Shown in pieces: positions 45,465-58,109 of a DNA stretch of 64,000 nucleotides; position 1 is the first letter of the stretch, and every line of letters begins with the position of its first letter. The notes beneath the pieces were generated by a model, which was not told where the DNA came from, ran no database searches, and was given only the letters and a program-made list of their open reading frames with translations. A program made the position numbers and the translations under genes. Source of the stretch: Athripsodes cinereus (taxonomy: Eukaryota; Arthropoda; Insecta; Trichoptera; Leptoceridae); contig OX388305.1 in NCBI GenBank assembly GCA_947579605.1, positions 28,967,542-29,031,541 of the forward strand, given 5' to 3'.

Positions 45465-47155
45465 CTGTTTTACATTGCAATTTACAGATGTACAATATAA
45501 CCTGCTAAATCACATAAGAGGTGTTTGTCAATCTGGAAAAACTGGGTGCTTAAAAACTTACTTGTAATATTGTTACTTGCTTCTATGTTATGTAGCGATG
45601 TAAGTTACTCGTATTTATTTATTATGTGTAACAATCATTATGTTTTTAGATAGCATTAATCTTCTTGGCTCTTGCACTTGCCCTTGTTATTTATTTGCGC
45701 CCCGTTCCCGAATGGCTGTCTCAACATAGGCGTTCAAAATATTTTAACGATTCGTAGTTTGAATCAAATGGTCATGATGTAATATCATCATCAAAGCCGG
45801 CATCGATGTTTATATCGAAATATGTAGTAGGTAAATCGATGCTTCACACCCTTCGCTTAGTAGTAGGTATCTATTAGTTTATACTTAGGTACCTATATTT
45901 AAACATCATCGCACCCAAATCTATCAACTATAATATCCCTCTGTCCTCCCTTTGCTTTATATATTAGAAAGTATAGGAGCTGATACTTCTACCGATGCAA
46001 TGTTAAAACGTAATATATCCGGATTAGCGAATACCGCGAGTTAAGAACCGAGAGTAATCTTTTTGTAGTATGTATGCTCTGTTGGAAAAAATGATGCGTC
46101 CGATGTACGATGGATACACACTGTATTATTATCAATAGGGTCACCATGACTCAACTCACCAGTGATTCAATGGAACAAAAAATTTTATTGGTTCAATATT
46201 TCAATATTGTCAAATTAATCATCCAACGTCTTTTGTGATTTATTTATTTTATAAGAAATGAGTGACGAATACTAATGAACGAATTGTAAATATTATTACA
46301 GATTTGTCTGGGATTCAATTTTCAGTTAGCGATATAGGGAAATGTTGTAGTATAACGGTGAACTCCCCATATATACCTACATTTAAGTATATCTTCATAA
46401 ATATATTTTCTTATAACTGCATCACGGTGTGAAACAATATATTTTGTAACCGATGTACCTATAGCAAAGAATAAAATATGTAAATAAGTACATGAAATAT
46501 TTTTTTCAACTTAAAATAAGAAAATAAATACGCAATTACCCACTTTAAACTTTTTGCTATCCTAAAGCTTGAATAAACAGAATTATCGTAATCCTTTAAA
46601 GATAAGAAAGATAAAATTCATTCGAAAACATTTTCAATATTAAATATTTTTACAATTACAAGAAAAAATATTAGGTACATCTATTTAAACCATTGATACA
46701 TAATGCAATGCCCACCCTATTAACGATAACCTTCCTCCCCGAGGCGTCGGCTCATCCTCGCGTCGTCCCATCAGCACATTACGCGTTTACACCTTCTGTC
46801 AGTCAATATGCCTATAAGCTCTCTCCATACCTACATGTATAATAAAATCTAAGTAGGTACCTACCTTACACAGCGCACTTCATCATCATATTTCATTAGG
46901 TAGTTATAAATACGCATAATCATTATATAATACATCATATTGTATTCCTGTAGGTTGTTACAATATCCCATATGTTGCGATATCTTGTTAATTTTAATAA
47001 GCCCCTTGGAATAATTTTACTAAAGTTTGACAATTTGAAACGACCTGTTTGTAATGAATCTTTATTGCAGTAAATACAAGATAAAATAGGTAAGTAGCGT
47101 AGCGAGTCATCTTGACGTGCTGGAGGTGATGTACACTGAAAAATAACTGGAAATT
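45465..47155. other. AT-rich stretch
   Basis: No gene is recognised. A GC-richer patch at 46730-46800 (CCTCCCCGAGGCGTCGGC) is unexplained. Confidence 0.4.
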
Positions 47156-47305
47156 GTCGGTAGTCTGGAAGTAGTCTCGATTCAGATGAAAACGGCCCTG
47201 GGCTCCTTTTCACAACACAAGCTTTAAGCTCATTGTGAAAGTAGTATATTATGGTTATATTTGGGTTTATAATGAAAACCCAGATACGTCTCTTTTTTAA
47301 AAAAG
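47156..47305 (+). repeat. tRNA-derived SINE, decayed copy
   Basis: GTCGGTAGTCTGGAAGTAG head remnant, then CAACACAAGCTTTAAGCTCA and TTTGGGTTTATAATGAAAAC. The B box is lost through a deletion in the head. Confidence 0.75.
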
Positions 47306-47494
47306 TATGTGAAATACCGTAAAATAAAGCTTTCAATACAAAAATCTAATTTTCTTTAATGTTTGACACTATCTTAATTTTATGATATCTGCATTTTTTT
47401 CTCATTTTCTCCATAAACTTTCAGTGTTTGAATTAAACTAGCACTATTCAGAACAAAATATAAATGACTTAAAAACTCCTAAAATAATAAGTTG

Positions 47495-47665
47495 CCTATT
47501 CTTTTCATTACCTTTTCTTGTAAAAAGCAACTGTTTGTAAAATTTCGCATATTATAAGACAATCAAAATTTACAATTCAACGACGAGGTATATCACCCAC
47601 CTGAATGCCTATTTTTATATTGACACGGAAAGGATAATTACATGCAGTTATGTGTAGTGGGTCAC
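47495..47665 (+). repeat. (TAG)n-tailed retroposon, decayed copy
   Basis: AATTCAACGACGAGGTATA, CACCCACCTGAATGCC and ATTGACACGGAAAGGATAAT follow the family order; the 3' end is lost. Confidence 0.65.
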
Positions 47666-48316
47666 TTTTCAGAACAAAATCGACCATTCACCATTTAAAT
47701 TTCAATTATGTACTTTGTAAATTTATTTGACATAAATTGTATGTACATAACTACGTAAATATGAGATGAATGTTTTCTTTAAAAGTTATTTCCTTTCTGC
47801 ATATTATTATGTTGATGGATTGATCTGAAATTAGATATAATATATTTTTTTACATAGGGGTATGATATGTAGGTACCTATAACATTAGATATATCTATGA
47901 TTGGTAGTAGGCATGTTAGTGATCCTTTAATCTCAGTTTGATTACCCTCGCCTCAGCGGGAGGTGGTTTAATATTCCTGTTCATCTTCCTGGTACTCACG
48001 ATCTTCCTTTACTAATACTAATACTAATACACAGGGACCATTCACATTCCGTTAGAACCTTATCCTATCCACATTTTCATCATATCACACGCACTTTCAA
48101 TTTATTAAATAAACTCACTTACATGCGTAAACTAGGTATATTAATATTATAATAAAATTATGACAAAAAGGCCAAACAGTTTTAACCCTAAATTTATCAT
48201 CAATCAGTGAAATGTTACATGTAGGTATAAGTATAAAACATCGCGCACTATGCATGATAATATTATCTATCATACAGAATGCAATATTTAATATACATAT
48301 ATCTACTTGTACATCT

Positions 48317-48370
48317 TGAAGAAGAAGAAAAACCAAACTCGTTGCAGACCAATCCAATGGATTGTAACTC

Positions 48371-48410
<40 letters not shown>
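48317..48410 (+). mobile_element. LINE family A, minimal 94-bp insertion with 13-bp TSD
   Basis: It contains only the last ~40 bp of the family A reading frame (CTCGTTGCAGACCAATCCAA), the stop, CTCAT and a ~40-bp TA tail. TACTTGTACATCT at 48304-48316 and 48411-48423 is the target duplication. An extreme 5' truncation showing that the terminal ~50 bp plus TA were retained at integration. Confidence 0.92.
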
Positions 48411-48413
<3 letters not shown>

Positions 48414-48515
48414 TTGTACATCTGAAAAACCTCACACATGATGATCTGATGATATTAGTAAAATTGTCAGTAATAATGGGAAGGTTTTTAGTATAATAGT
48501 GGTCAGTAATAGCCG

Positions 48516-48573
48516 TATAAGTAAGTAATTAAGTGGTACGTAATAATATGTACCACTTAATTACTTACTTATA
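48516..48573. repeat. Perfect 24-bp inverted repeat, 10-bp loop
   Basis: 48516-48539 and 48550-48573 are reverse complements (arm with AGTAATTAAGTGGTAC). No flanking duplication or family was identified. Confidence 0.85.
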
Positions 48574-50096
48574 TTATTATAAACGTTTACGTGCTTGACA
48601 CGTTTTTGTATAAAATTATTAAATTGAATTTACGACACAAGACTGACAGACATTGAGGTGAGTTTAGGATGAGAACAAGAATGCACAATAATGTACCTAC
48701 TCGTATGTATGACTCTCAGTAGCTCGCGTCGGCACCACAAAGCAATATAACATGCTCAACAAGCACAAAGTACAAATACCTCCGTATCACAGTATCACAG
48801 TACTCAATACCTTTTACTGCCATATCAATCAATCCCTATTGTTGCCACATACCGACAGAGATCCTTATTATAAAATAATATTGACAGATTCACTTTTGGT
48901 TTATTTAAAAATATCATGTTCAATACCAAAGTTGAACAGCGTTAATCAAAAAATTAACTCAATTAATCATTAATCCGTTAACGAAAAAGTCAATCATGTT
49001 ACTCGTTAAATCGTTAATTAATTGAAAATGTAACTAAATTCCAAATAATTCCAAAGAGCCATGGGCTAATGTAAAAAAATCGAGCTTGAATAAAACAGAA
49101 GTGACCCCTAGATATTTTTCACAAATCGCTAGAAGACCTCCCTGCAAAACACGTACCTAAGTCTTATTTTTTTACTGGCATGGTGAGGACAGCTTACAGG
49201 CAATTTAATAAAATGTAATAAGTCGACTGAATCTTCTACTTTTGGGAGATGCCATAATAATTTATTTTATAAAAAAAGAGATTAACTGAATAGTTAAAAT
49301 ATCATTTTTAACGGAAGTTAGTTAACTCGTTGATCTGTTAATTGTTACTTTACAGCTCTGCTCGGCACATGATAAAATGTAGGTATTACAGTATAAAGCA
49401 CTCTTCAAACGTATAGAGAGCCGAAAGCGATATGAAGCATGATTGAGACAATACCAAATCAACCGTTGCCCTTCACATTAAAACTACGAGTAGATATACT
49501 TGCCTAGTCCGCATCAAAATAATATATGTATTCTCATCAATCTTCCGCAATATGAATATTTTATGATAATTACTAACATCGACATCAATAAAGAACATAT
49601 AATATTTTTCTAGTAATACCACAGCTTAAGATAACAAGAACAAATTCATAGTACTTGGTGTTAAAATTTAATACAATAACGTCAAGTTAGTAGTAGGTAC
49701 CTATACTCAACAATACTCAGGAAAATTTGGATTTTTCATAGACCATTAGCCCACCTTGATAGTGGAGAAAGCTAAATTATCCATGCACTTAAAAGCGATT
49801 GCTTGAATCTAGCCAAGACCAATTCGTAATCGTCGGGTGTTTTAAGTACTGTTTTCTTTTCATTAGGATGAATATGTGTTCAAAGTAAACAAAAATAACT
49901 ACATAACGAACATCTCACAATTAACAGTAACGTCGAAACGAATTCAAGTCGGTAACGGATTTTGGAACACGAAACTTCAGCTAAGAAATCCAAGACGTTC
50001 GCAAAAAGCTGTCACATTGTTTGCGTAGATGTGGTCTGTATTAGAAGTGCATTTGATTCAAAATAATCTTGTCAAAGAGTAGGTACATATTGTGTT
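48574..50096. other. AT-rich stretch with decayed repeat
   Basis: No gene is recognised. Bases 49170-49260 look like a very decayed (TAG)n retroposon (TGGCATGGTGAGGACAGCTT, GGGAGATGCCATAAT). Confidence 0.4.
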
Positions 50097-50318
50097 CCGT
50101 GGAGCACCCAGAAAAGAATTGATCTCCTACTTTTTTCCACAAGTTTTCGAGTGTACCTACTGTAAAAAGCAAGTGTTTGATAAAAATTAAGAAATTTTAC
50201 ATATTAAATTTAGCGGTGAGGTATGCCACATATTCTGAATGTATTATATTGAAACGGAGAAGACTGCTTGGATGTTAGTTTCATACAGCTGATCTATTGA
50301 TTACCCCACTTGTACTCT
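50097..50318 (+). repeat. (TAG)n-tailed retroposon, diverged near-full copy
   Basis: CCGTGGAGCACCCAGAAAAG at the 5' end, then TTTTCGAGTGTACC, GCGGTGAGGTATGCCACA and TTGATTACCCCACTTGT. Keeps the extended 5' end also seen at 25085. Confidence 0.8.
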
Positions 50319-51599
50319 TTGACAAAGGTTCATTTTGATACTTGTAAACCTATTGTTTTATCAGTATTTGTTTTATAAAACTCTGTATCTGTTAATACAA
50401 TTTATTAAAAAAATAGAGTTTTTATTTTTACTCAGATTAAATAACAATGAGCCAAATTTCGAAATCTTTGTCAATTATTATTAAATATTTAAATTAAAAA
50501 TATATAAAAAACAATGATTATAAGTATTGATTGAGTTGATATTGCAAAACTCCATGTCTATGATAATGGAAGAAAACACAATTGGTGTTAGTTTTACTTT
50601 ATATAATTTTTTTTACATCGTAACCACTGGTTTCGACTTACAAAGTCAATGTCAAAATTCATTTTCTTTTTAGTTTTAACAATACATATTTTGTAAGTCA
50701 AAACCAAATTACTATATAATTAAATACAAAGGAAAACTAAAACCAATTGTGTTTTTTTTTGTCATATAATAATAATCAGCATTTTTTCATAAACTTTTAG
50801 TCGTTTTCAGAGAAAAAAAGTAGTTTTTACGATTATAAACCTTATTGCTTATATATTTTAACTTCAAGACTCTAAACTCCAGATAGATGGTGATAGAGAC
50901 TGTATTTTGAAGACTTTAGGAAATGTAGGAAAAGAGAAAAAATGTTCCTAAGTAGGTATATAATATATTTTACTTCAAATATCTGTTTCTTTACAGAGAA
51001 AATTACAATAATTGATCATTAGACATTAGTTATTTTCTTGACGTCAACCATTGTGGTCGATTTCCCCAATTTCCCCCGAGGGAGAGTAATTAATATGACA
51101 TACCTTCACATGAGGGGAAAAGCGGTGAAAAGGGAATCATTAAAATATCGTATTATTATAATATATCATTAGTCATAAAATGAAACATAATTAAAAAGAA
51201 ACTGTTAGAAAACGTTGGTAGACAATTTATGTACATAGATAAATATATACTAAGAAATAGTACCTACTTATAAGTATATATTTATTTAAGTATATATTTT
51301 TCCAAAAGGTATTCGTAGCATGCTTCGTGAACAGCTAATTGTTATTGTAACTAAAATATTTATGTCAATACTTTTTATACCATGCACAAATTGGTATGCT
51401 TATATTTTGTTGTTTTATTTATTTTTCTTTCCCTCTCGTGGTGTAAGAAAGTTTATGTGCATACGCACATACATTTTTTATTGAGAGGGAAACAGGCTAT
51501 GATATAAAATAGTTTACTTATATCCCTACAAAATTTCACACCATTTAAATCATGTATATTTAATATTCATTTGTGGTTATTGTTTTTTGTCTATTTATT
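50319..51599. other. AT-rich stretch
   Basis: No gene or repeat family is recognised, apart from loosely inverted phrases around 50585-50760 (CAATTGGTGTTAGTTTTAC against AAAACTAAAACCAATTGTG). Confidence 0.4.
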
Positions 51600-51708
51600 A
51601 TGTTGTGATTGTCCACATTTTGTAATACTGTTTGTGTACATAATATAAATTATGTATAATTTTTACATGAAAAGGCCCAGGCCATGAATTGAAATAAATA
51701 AACAAATA
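51600..51708 (+). repeat. Retroposon 3' end with (AAATA)n tail
   Basis: ACATGAAAAGGCCCAGGCC, then ATGAATTGAAATAAATAAAC. Shares its terminal layout with 32640-32717. No coding portion. Confidence 0.55.
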
Positions 51709-52769
51709 TCCCAAATTATCTATTATCTGATATATTTGAGGTGATCGATAGCCAAATGGCAGAGATGGTGAAGAGTGGTTCTTAATTCCGATTCTTCTGT
51801 GGACATAACTACTTTTCAAGACACTGAATATGAATATTACTTACACCGAACGTGTATCTGGATTAATAACAAACTCAAAGCAATTTATAATGTTCTAGGT
51901 AGTACTTACTTTTACAAAAATCTGCTTATAGGGTTTGCCGTGATATGTATAAGTGGTAGTGGATGCAAAATATTATTATAATATTGGTCATCAATTATTT
52001 TATTACTGAACCTTTTTTTGAATTGTCAGCGAATTTTTTTTGCCATGTATAAAGAATTAACATTGTGACTAAATTAACGATTTTTCAATCTAAACATTCA
52101 TCATTGTTCATGATATCAATATTGTCATTAAAAAATATTATCAGTAAAACGGTTCCCAGGATTTAGTAGGAAATGAACAGTGAACGCAGTATATGTCTAA
52201 TGGAGACAATGGACCTCTATATCTACCCATCGGGTGTATGAGATGTAAATGTAATATTATATTTGTTATAATAAACTTGGAACCATCCTCGTCTCACCAA
52301 TCGTAGGTATATTAACTAATAATATTATGATTACAGGCAGACCTTTTGTACGATGCTTATTATTCAATTGATTATTGAATCACGGCTCGACATACAGTTT
52401 ACTCACTTTACAATTCATCTTGTTACTTCTACTACTGTACTACTGTTACTGGATTCTAAGTAGGTACTATTATTATCAGTACATTTATACGTCTATAACA
52501 ATATCATTTTATTGTGATTATTATACATACATACTTATGGCAATATAGGTACCAGCTGAAAATCTTACTCCTTTCTGAAATATTGTAATAACGATCAATT
52601 GTCAAAGTACTGTTTACTTTACATATTTTACTTTAAGTAGGTATTTATTACCCAGCTGAAAATGAAAAAAAAATATTTTTGGAATTAATGATTATCTTGA
52701 TTCAAATGTTATGAAAGTTTTATAATGATTTTGTTGAATGTAATGCGCAGTTTTCGCATTTTGTATTTT
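51709..52769. other. AT-rich stretch
   Basis: No gene or repeat family is recognised. Confidence 0.4.
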
Positions 52770-52948
52770 TTAAAAAAAAAAAAGAGTTGAAAAACTCGGT
52801 TTTGTTATAAACCCAAAAACAGCCTTATACACTTTTCACAGTAAGCTAAAAGCTTGTGTCGTGAATGGGGAGTTTGCCAGCACCTGGTATCGAACCGCGG
52901 ACTCCTTGTTCATGAGTCCGAGACTCTACCACAAGGCTACCGACGAAC
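52770..52948 (-). repeat. tRNA-derived SINE, near-full reversed copy
   Basis: Reversed copy with an intact B box GGTTCGATACC (52887-52897), head AGCCTTGTGGTAGAGTCT and body AAGCTTTTAGCTTACTG. The terminal A/T tract has been remodelled. Confidence 0.87.
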
Positions 52949-54534
52949 TATTAGTATTATTCATCATAATGATTTAATCGGAAATTGTAACTTGCAACTT
53001 AAGTTATGTTTGTTTTTTCTAGCTGTAATGTTTCAAAGCAAAAATAAAAATTTGGACAATATCACGTTGTGGAATTCTCAAGAAATATTTTTTGGACAAA
53101 TTTACCGAGAAATTTCTCGGTAAATTTCTCGAAGCAGAGAATTATTTTTTTATTTAACAGTATAATAATAATAAATACTTTATTCAATCAATCAGGTATT
53201 TTGATCCCGCGTTTTGAGCCTAATCCTTTGATATCCTGTATATCTGGATAGGTGAATTTTTCCCGGCATTAGACTGTTAAGTTTTTGTGTGATCATGACT
53301 GATCATATGGAGACTTATCTGGTTGTACAATGCTGAGAAGTGTGGATGGCAATTCTGCCGCCGCGTTAAAAGAAAAATGTACAAATGTTGAGACAATTTA
53401 TCACCAATATGGCTACAATTAATTATGGAAACAAAAAATGTTAGGTACCTACATACAAAAAAGTGCTAATAACTGATGAAAAATCTTGATGTTTGACATG
53501 CCTATATTTAAGTTAAAAAAAATTGCAGGTACGTACATGGATAAAAGTGTTAATAACCTCTGATTTGGCCCTTAATCAGCCCCACAAATTTTTGGAACAA
53601 ATGAGTTTGGCTGCGAAGTGTACTGGGCGAAAGGTCATAATTACACTAAGAAAAATTATGGAGAAAAATTTCTCTTCCATCAGAGGAGAAATTCTCGGAG
53701 AAATTTCTCGTTCTCGAGAAATTTCTCTTGAGAATTTTCTCTTCTCACATCACTACGTGCATCAATGTAATAATATTTTTTTTACCATACCTACATACTG
53801 AATAAGATATTCATATTGCATATAAATTTGGTAACAAAAACTGGAAAATCTTTGTTGACGAGTAATAAGATACATACATTCATGGAGCTTCTTTTCCAGT
53901 AAATGTTTCTACAGTAGATATACAAACAAAAATATGCATATACATAAACTGGCTAAAATATTATTTTATTCTGATTATTATAATGCATAATATTGACAGA
54001 TATATTTTAAGTGTAGTTTCTATCCAAAGATCAAGTAATCTATCTAATAATTTGTGTAGCTGGCTAACAGTTCTACAACATTATCCTTCATAGAGATGTG
54101 CTAAATTTGACAATCAGAATAAGCATTATCGTGTTAGACATCTACAAGTATATCGTTAGATTGTGTCATTCTTATTATAAATTTATCATCAAATGACACC
54201 ACCTTATCAGGAGTAGGTAGATTTTCAATATTATTTATATTTCCCAATTAATTTTAATCAATATGAATTTGTAGTAATTCCACAGGTTTCATTGGTGTAA
54301 ACAGGGCAATGTGCCGGGCCTCCGATAGTGGAAACCATATATGTAAAAGAATGGACAAAATGGAATGACAATGGATATAGAAGTCTATTAACAATTAGAT
54401 GACAGTATCACAAAATACATCAGATATAAATACGTTGTTCAAACGATGATTCACCTAATTCAAATGGTATTTGCAATATATGTATATCCACCGAAAAGTC
54501 TGGGTCCAACAGAACAGAATTTGAACGGATCAAG
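52949..54534. other. AT-rich stretch with GAGAAATTTCTC clusters
   Basis: No gene is recognised. Palindromic GAGAAATTTCTC-type words cluster at 53100-53135 and again at 53660-53745. Bases 53330-53640 are slightly less AT-rich. Confidence 0.45.
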
Positions 54535-54722
54535 GTTGCTGCCATTACCTAATATGTAAATGGGAAAAGAGGGGGTCTCCAGAATGCGACTTTGGGGTTC
54601 AGTCTCAAACAATCCAACATCTGGTGGAAGAGTGTTCATGAAGAAAATACGAGGGAAACCGGATAGACAACCACAGGTCGACCCCAGAGGCGATACAGTA
54701 GCTTTCTGGATGCGAACCAAAG
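54535..54722 (+). pseudogene. LINE family H (CCHC type) C-terminus, frame-broken
   Basis: One plus-strand frame reads CCHYLICKWEKRGSPECDFG, then VQSQTIQHLVEECS followed by a stop, and then NHRSTPEAIQ with a stop where W is usual, ending SGCEPKI. This is the zinc-knuckle-like C-terminus of a non-LTR RT (KW....SP.CDFG...T..HLVEEC). It contains two stops and, further upstream, a frameshift. It lies tail-to-tail with the family C relic at 54785. Confidence 0.75.
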
Positions 54723-54784
54723 ATTTGATGAAAAATGATTACTAATACAAACCGAAGCCATACAAAACGTAAAATTAGTAAAAC

Positions 54785-55298
54785 ATCTTCTTCTATGAGT
54801 GCCATATCAGGTCCCCCCGACGTTGGCGATCACTCTGGAGAATGCTTCCCTGTCTCGTGCTGTGCGGACCAGTTCTCCCATCCGTGTTATTCCGGTCCAT
54901 TGCCGTATATTCCGCAGCCAAGACATCTGCCTCCTTCCCACTCCTCGACGTCCCTCAATCTTGCCTTCTATTATCAACTGCAGAAGCCTATACTTATCGC
55001 CTCGCAGGATGTGGCCCAAATATGAGACTTTACGAACCTTAATATTTGTCAGGAGCTCTCTATTTGTATGTGCTCTGCGTAGTACTTCTGTATTGGACAC
55101 CAAGTCTGTCCACGGTATTCGAAGCATTCTTCGATGAATCCACATCTCGAATGCCTCCAACCGATTCATTGTGTTAACCTTAAGTGTCCAAGTTTCGCAA
55201 CCATACAATAGCACAGACCAGATATAACACTTTATCATTCTCTGACGGAGAACAACATTATGAAGATAAACATTATGAAGATAAAAATACTGTAACAC
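54785..55298 (-). pseudogene. LINE family C reverse transcriptase C-terminus, longest copy
   Basis: A 163-codon minus-strand frame ends at 54807. RQRMIKCYIWSVLLYGCETW begins the homologous part, followed by MNRLEAFEMWIHRRMLRIPW, VSYLGHILRGDKYRLLQLII, RRQMSWLRNIRQWTG and DREAFSRVIANVGGT. The RT catalytic box lay upstream and is missing. The residues before RQRM come from a short direct duplication (ACATTATGAAGATA twice) and are probably not part of the element. A short AGAAGAAGA tail follows at 54785-54795. Related to the copies at 9033 and 37896. Confidence 0.88.
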
Positions 55299-55899
55299 GA
55301 ATTATGAAATGCGATAACATTTATCAATTTTTATATTAATACATAACTCAATAAAAGTAAAATGGTAAATGCTATATTATTATTATATCACAAGTTGAAA
55401 TCTACTCGTATTGTAATTTATGACTTTTGAGTATTATTTTATTACCAACTTATTAGAACAACATGATTAATTAAAGCTATTTTTAATTTCTCACCTTTAT
55501 ATTTCTATATGTTATGAGCAGATATTAGATACTTAAGTCTAAGTACGTTTAAGTATGAATGGATTCATTAGTGAAGTACCCATGAGACACCAATATCATG
55601 AAGAAGAATATTGCCTCAGAAGTTATCTTAAAATTGTTACTTCAGATTTTTTTATTGCTGAAGAAAATCATTACTAAGATATTTATAAATATCGCATATT
55701 GATATATTTCTGAGAAAGTGACTACTTCAATAATGATATAGGTAAGTTTATTGTTTTAATAAAAAAACCGTGCCATTTTGTTCCTATTACGTTTCAAAAA
55801 CCGTAGATTCCTACCTAACCATGAAAGAAACTTTAATTTATCTTTTTTAATTATTTGTTTAAAAGTCCTTATGAAACCTATGTAACTACATACATACCA
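55299..55899. other. AT-rich stretch
   Basis: No gene or repeat family is recognised. Confidence 0.4.
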
Positions 55900-56290
55900 T
55901 CAAGCCGCTTCCCTCGCAAGGTAGGCAGAAAGGATCGAGCGCCAATTCCTTCTATACTTGCACACATTTGTCGCTTCCGTCACTGTCATACAAATCCTTA
56001 TGCATGCTTTCCTGTTCAATGTGCTCAACACGTGACCGTCATATAGGATTTGATTTAAATGGTCTTGCCATTTGATCCTTGGACGATCACTTCTTGAGCA
56101 CCATGATTCCTCTCAGCCAAAAATATCTACGTGGTCAATCTGTCCTTATTCAATCGTTCCACATGCACAAACCATCGTTACTTATTTACATTTTCTTTGT
56201 TACTACACCAACTTCCATTTCGCATTCCTCTCATATAGCACACTGTTACGCACAACTATCTACAAATTATGCATATCAAAATTAACATGA
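55900..56290 (-). pseudogene. LINE family E C-terminus, reversed, decayed
   Basis: Minus strand gives GQIDHVDIFG, a stop, then RPRIKWQDHLNQILYDGHVL, NRKACIRICMTVTEATNVCK and RRNWRSILSAYLARKRLDG, aligning with the family E tail at 26114 (RGRPRTTWLDHVDQILKDG; NGRACMR; SIWRSVLSAYP). It contains stops and is a relic. Confidence 0.8.
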
Positions 56291-57055
56291 ACAACAGACT
56301 ATTTCAAACCGTGAACCTGTGCAGAACCTACTACCAAATAATTTACAAATAAAACTTAATTTGTTTTTTACAAGTATGTTAATTTAGTAATGAACGAACA
56401 CTCGTAGGTGCAACTCTATTTTTTTGTGATAACGTACTTTATTTTTTGTATCCCGTGAGTAGGTATATCGTGTTTTTTTCTTCCGAAAAACAATATCCGC
56501 TCTTAGTTATTCTTAGTTCAAAAATTACATTCATAGGATGTTGCAATTTAACATGGTTTTATAAAATTATATGTTTATAAATAAATATAGGAACACAAAA
56601 CGATCAAAAATATTTATTAATGATGGTAAAATATTATCAACTGTAATATTATTTATTTATGTCTTGTAATAAATCCATATTCAGATCAATCATTATTCAT
56701 TCACACAACGCAATAATAATAATAATGACAACATAACCTCAGTCAATATAAATGTATGTTGTATTAATTAATACCCCGCTGGTTACGAAATTAATGATTA
56801 AAAGATTTTACACACCTAGCAAGGTATAGATACATACCTTCTTATAAAATATTAATGTGCATTTGTGATCGTATCAAAGCTCCTTACACCTACTCGGTTC
56901 TTGTACATTTGAAATGTTATTTTAATTTTGAAACATTAAATGTTCATAAATTCATTATTTTATAGTGGTAAATATCCAAATCTTTCCCAAAACCGAAATT
57001 GTTGCTTTAATATCTTTTTAACTCTTAAGCAATTGACCGCCAAGTATTCCAATAT

Positions 57056-57180
57056 TTTTTTTTATTTATTTATTCTTTACTGTACATTGATTAAAAGCAA
57101 ATGTACACAAAAATACATTCAAAAATCAATATACAGAGGGCGAGTGTATCGCAGAGGCATGGTTTCTTCCAACTAACCCA
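57056..57180 (-). repeat. (ATAA)n-tailed retroposon 3' end, copy 3
   Basis: TTATTTATTTATTCTTTACT, GTACATTGATTAAAAGC and ATACAGAGGGCGAGTGTATC, then TTCCAACTAACCC, matching 30641-30780. Confidence 0.7.
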
Positions 57181-58109
57181 ATTAGTAGATTCTCAGATGT
57201 TTTCTGGCATTTAACTAGAGCATTTATTTTGGCTCGCATGAAGATTATCTACTCTCGTGTATATTTTCCATATTGCACTAAGTTCATCTTTTATCCCAAA
57301 ATCCAACGATCTAATCAACGCCAACGTGTGAATTTCTAAGTTTTAAAATGTCCAAAGTATGTCTTTGTTCTAGTGAAATAACTCCAACACCGATTTTGGG
57401 AAGTTTAGATTGTCGCGGAATGAGGTACACTGGATAGAAAGCTCAAAGCTCACCCCGCATTCCAAAGACAAATGTCAAAGGGCGAAAGATGAAGTGGAAA
57501 ATGAGTGCAACGATTCTGGATTGTTTCTTATGGATGATATTTGTTCAGATTGGCAAGTTGATTAATAAATTAACACAAGCATGAAAAAGTCAAACATTAT
57601 TCCATTCCGGGCAATGGGAAATATGAAAATGTTCAAATATTTACCTATATGCTTGAACAATATAAACAGCAAACTCTGTTGAAGGTAATTATAGTAATCA
57701 TAATACGTTTCGATAATTTATTGTTAAACTCAAATTTATGACTTTTGTGTTTGAATTTGTACAAAATTGTTTCAAATATTAAAGTGCCTACATTGTATTA
57801 GGTGGCTATAGTTATGATGTAAATAATATTCCATTATATTGTGTATTTATGTTAGATACATAATATTATATTATTGTGTTGAATGAAACGTTAAATAGGA
57901 AATGTTCAATTATTAATTCTATATTGTATCAATAACATAAAACGATTTATAAATAAAACATATATGTACCTATTTAAGTATCAACATATGTAGCAATAAT
58001 ATTATTTAATTGAATTATTTAAAATCTGCTATGATTCACACCACACAAACGAAATATGAATAAAATAATATAGCAAGCGTAAAAAAATACATAAAACATA
58101 ATAATTTGA
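57181..58109. other. AT-rich stretch
   Basis: No gene or repeat family is recognised. Confidence 0.4.

Noticed and set aside
46935..47336. 133-codon minus-strand frame
   Set aside because: It overlaps the reversed sequence of a decayed SINE (47156-47305) and has no independent protein signature.
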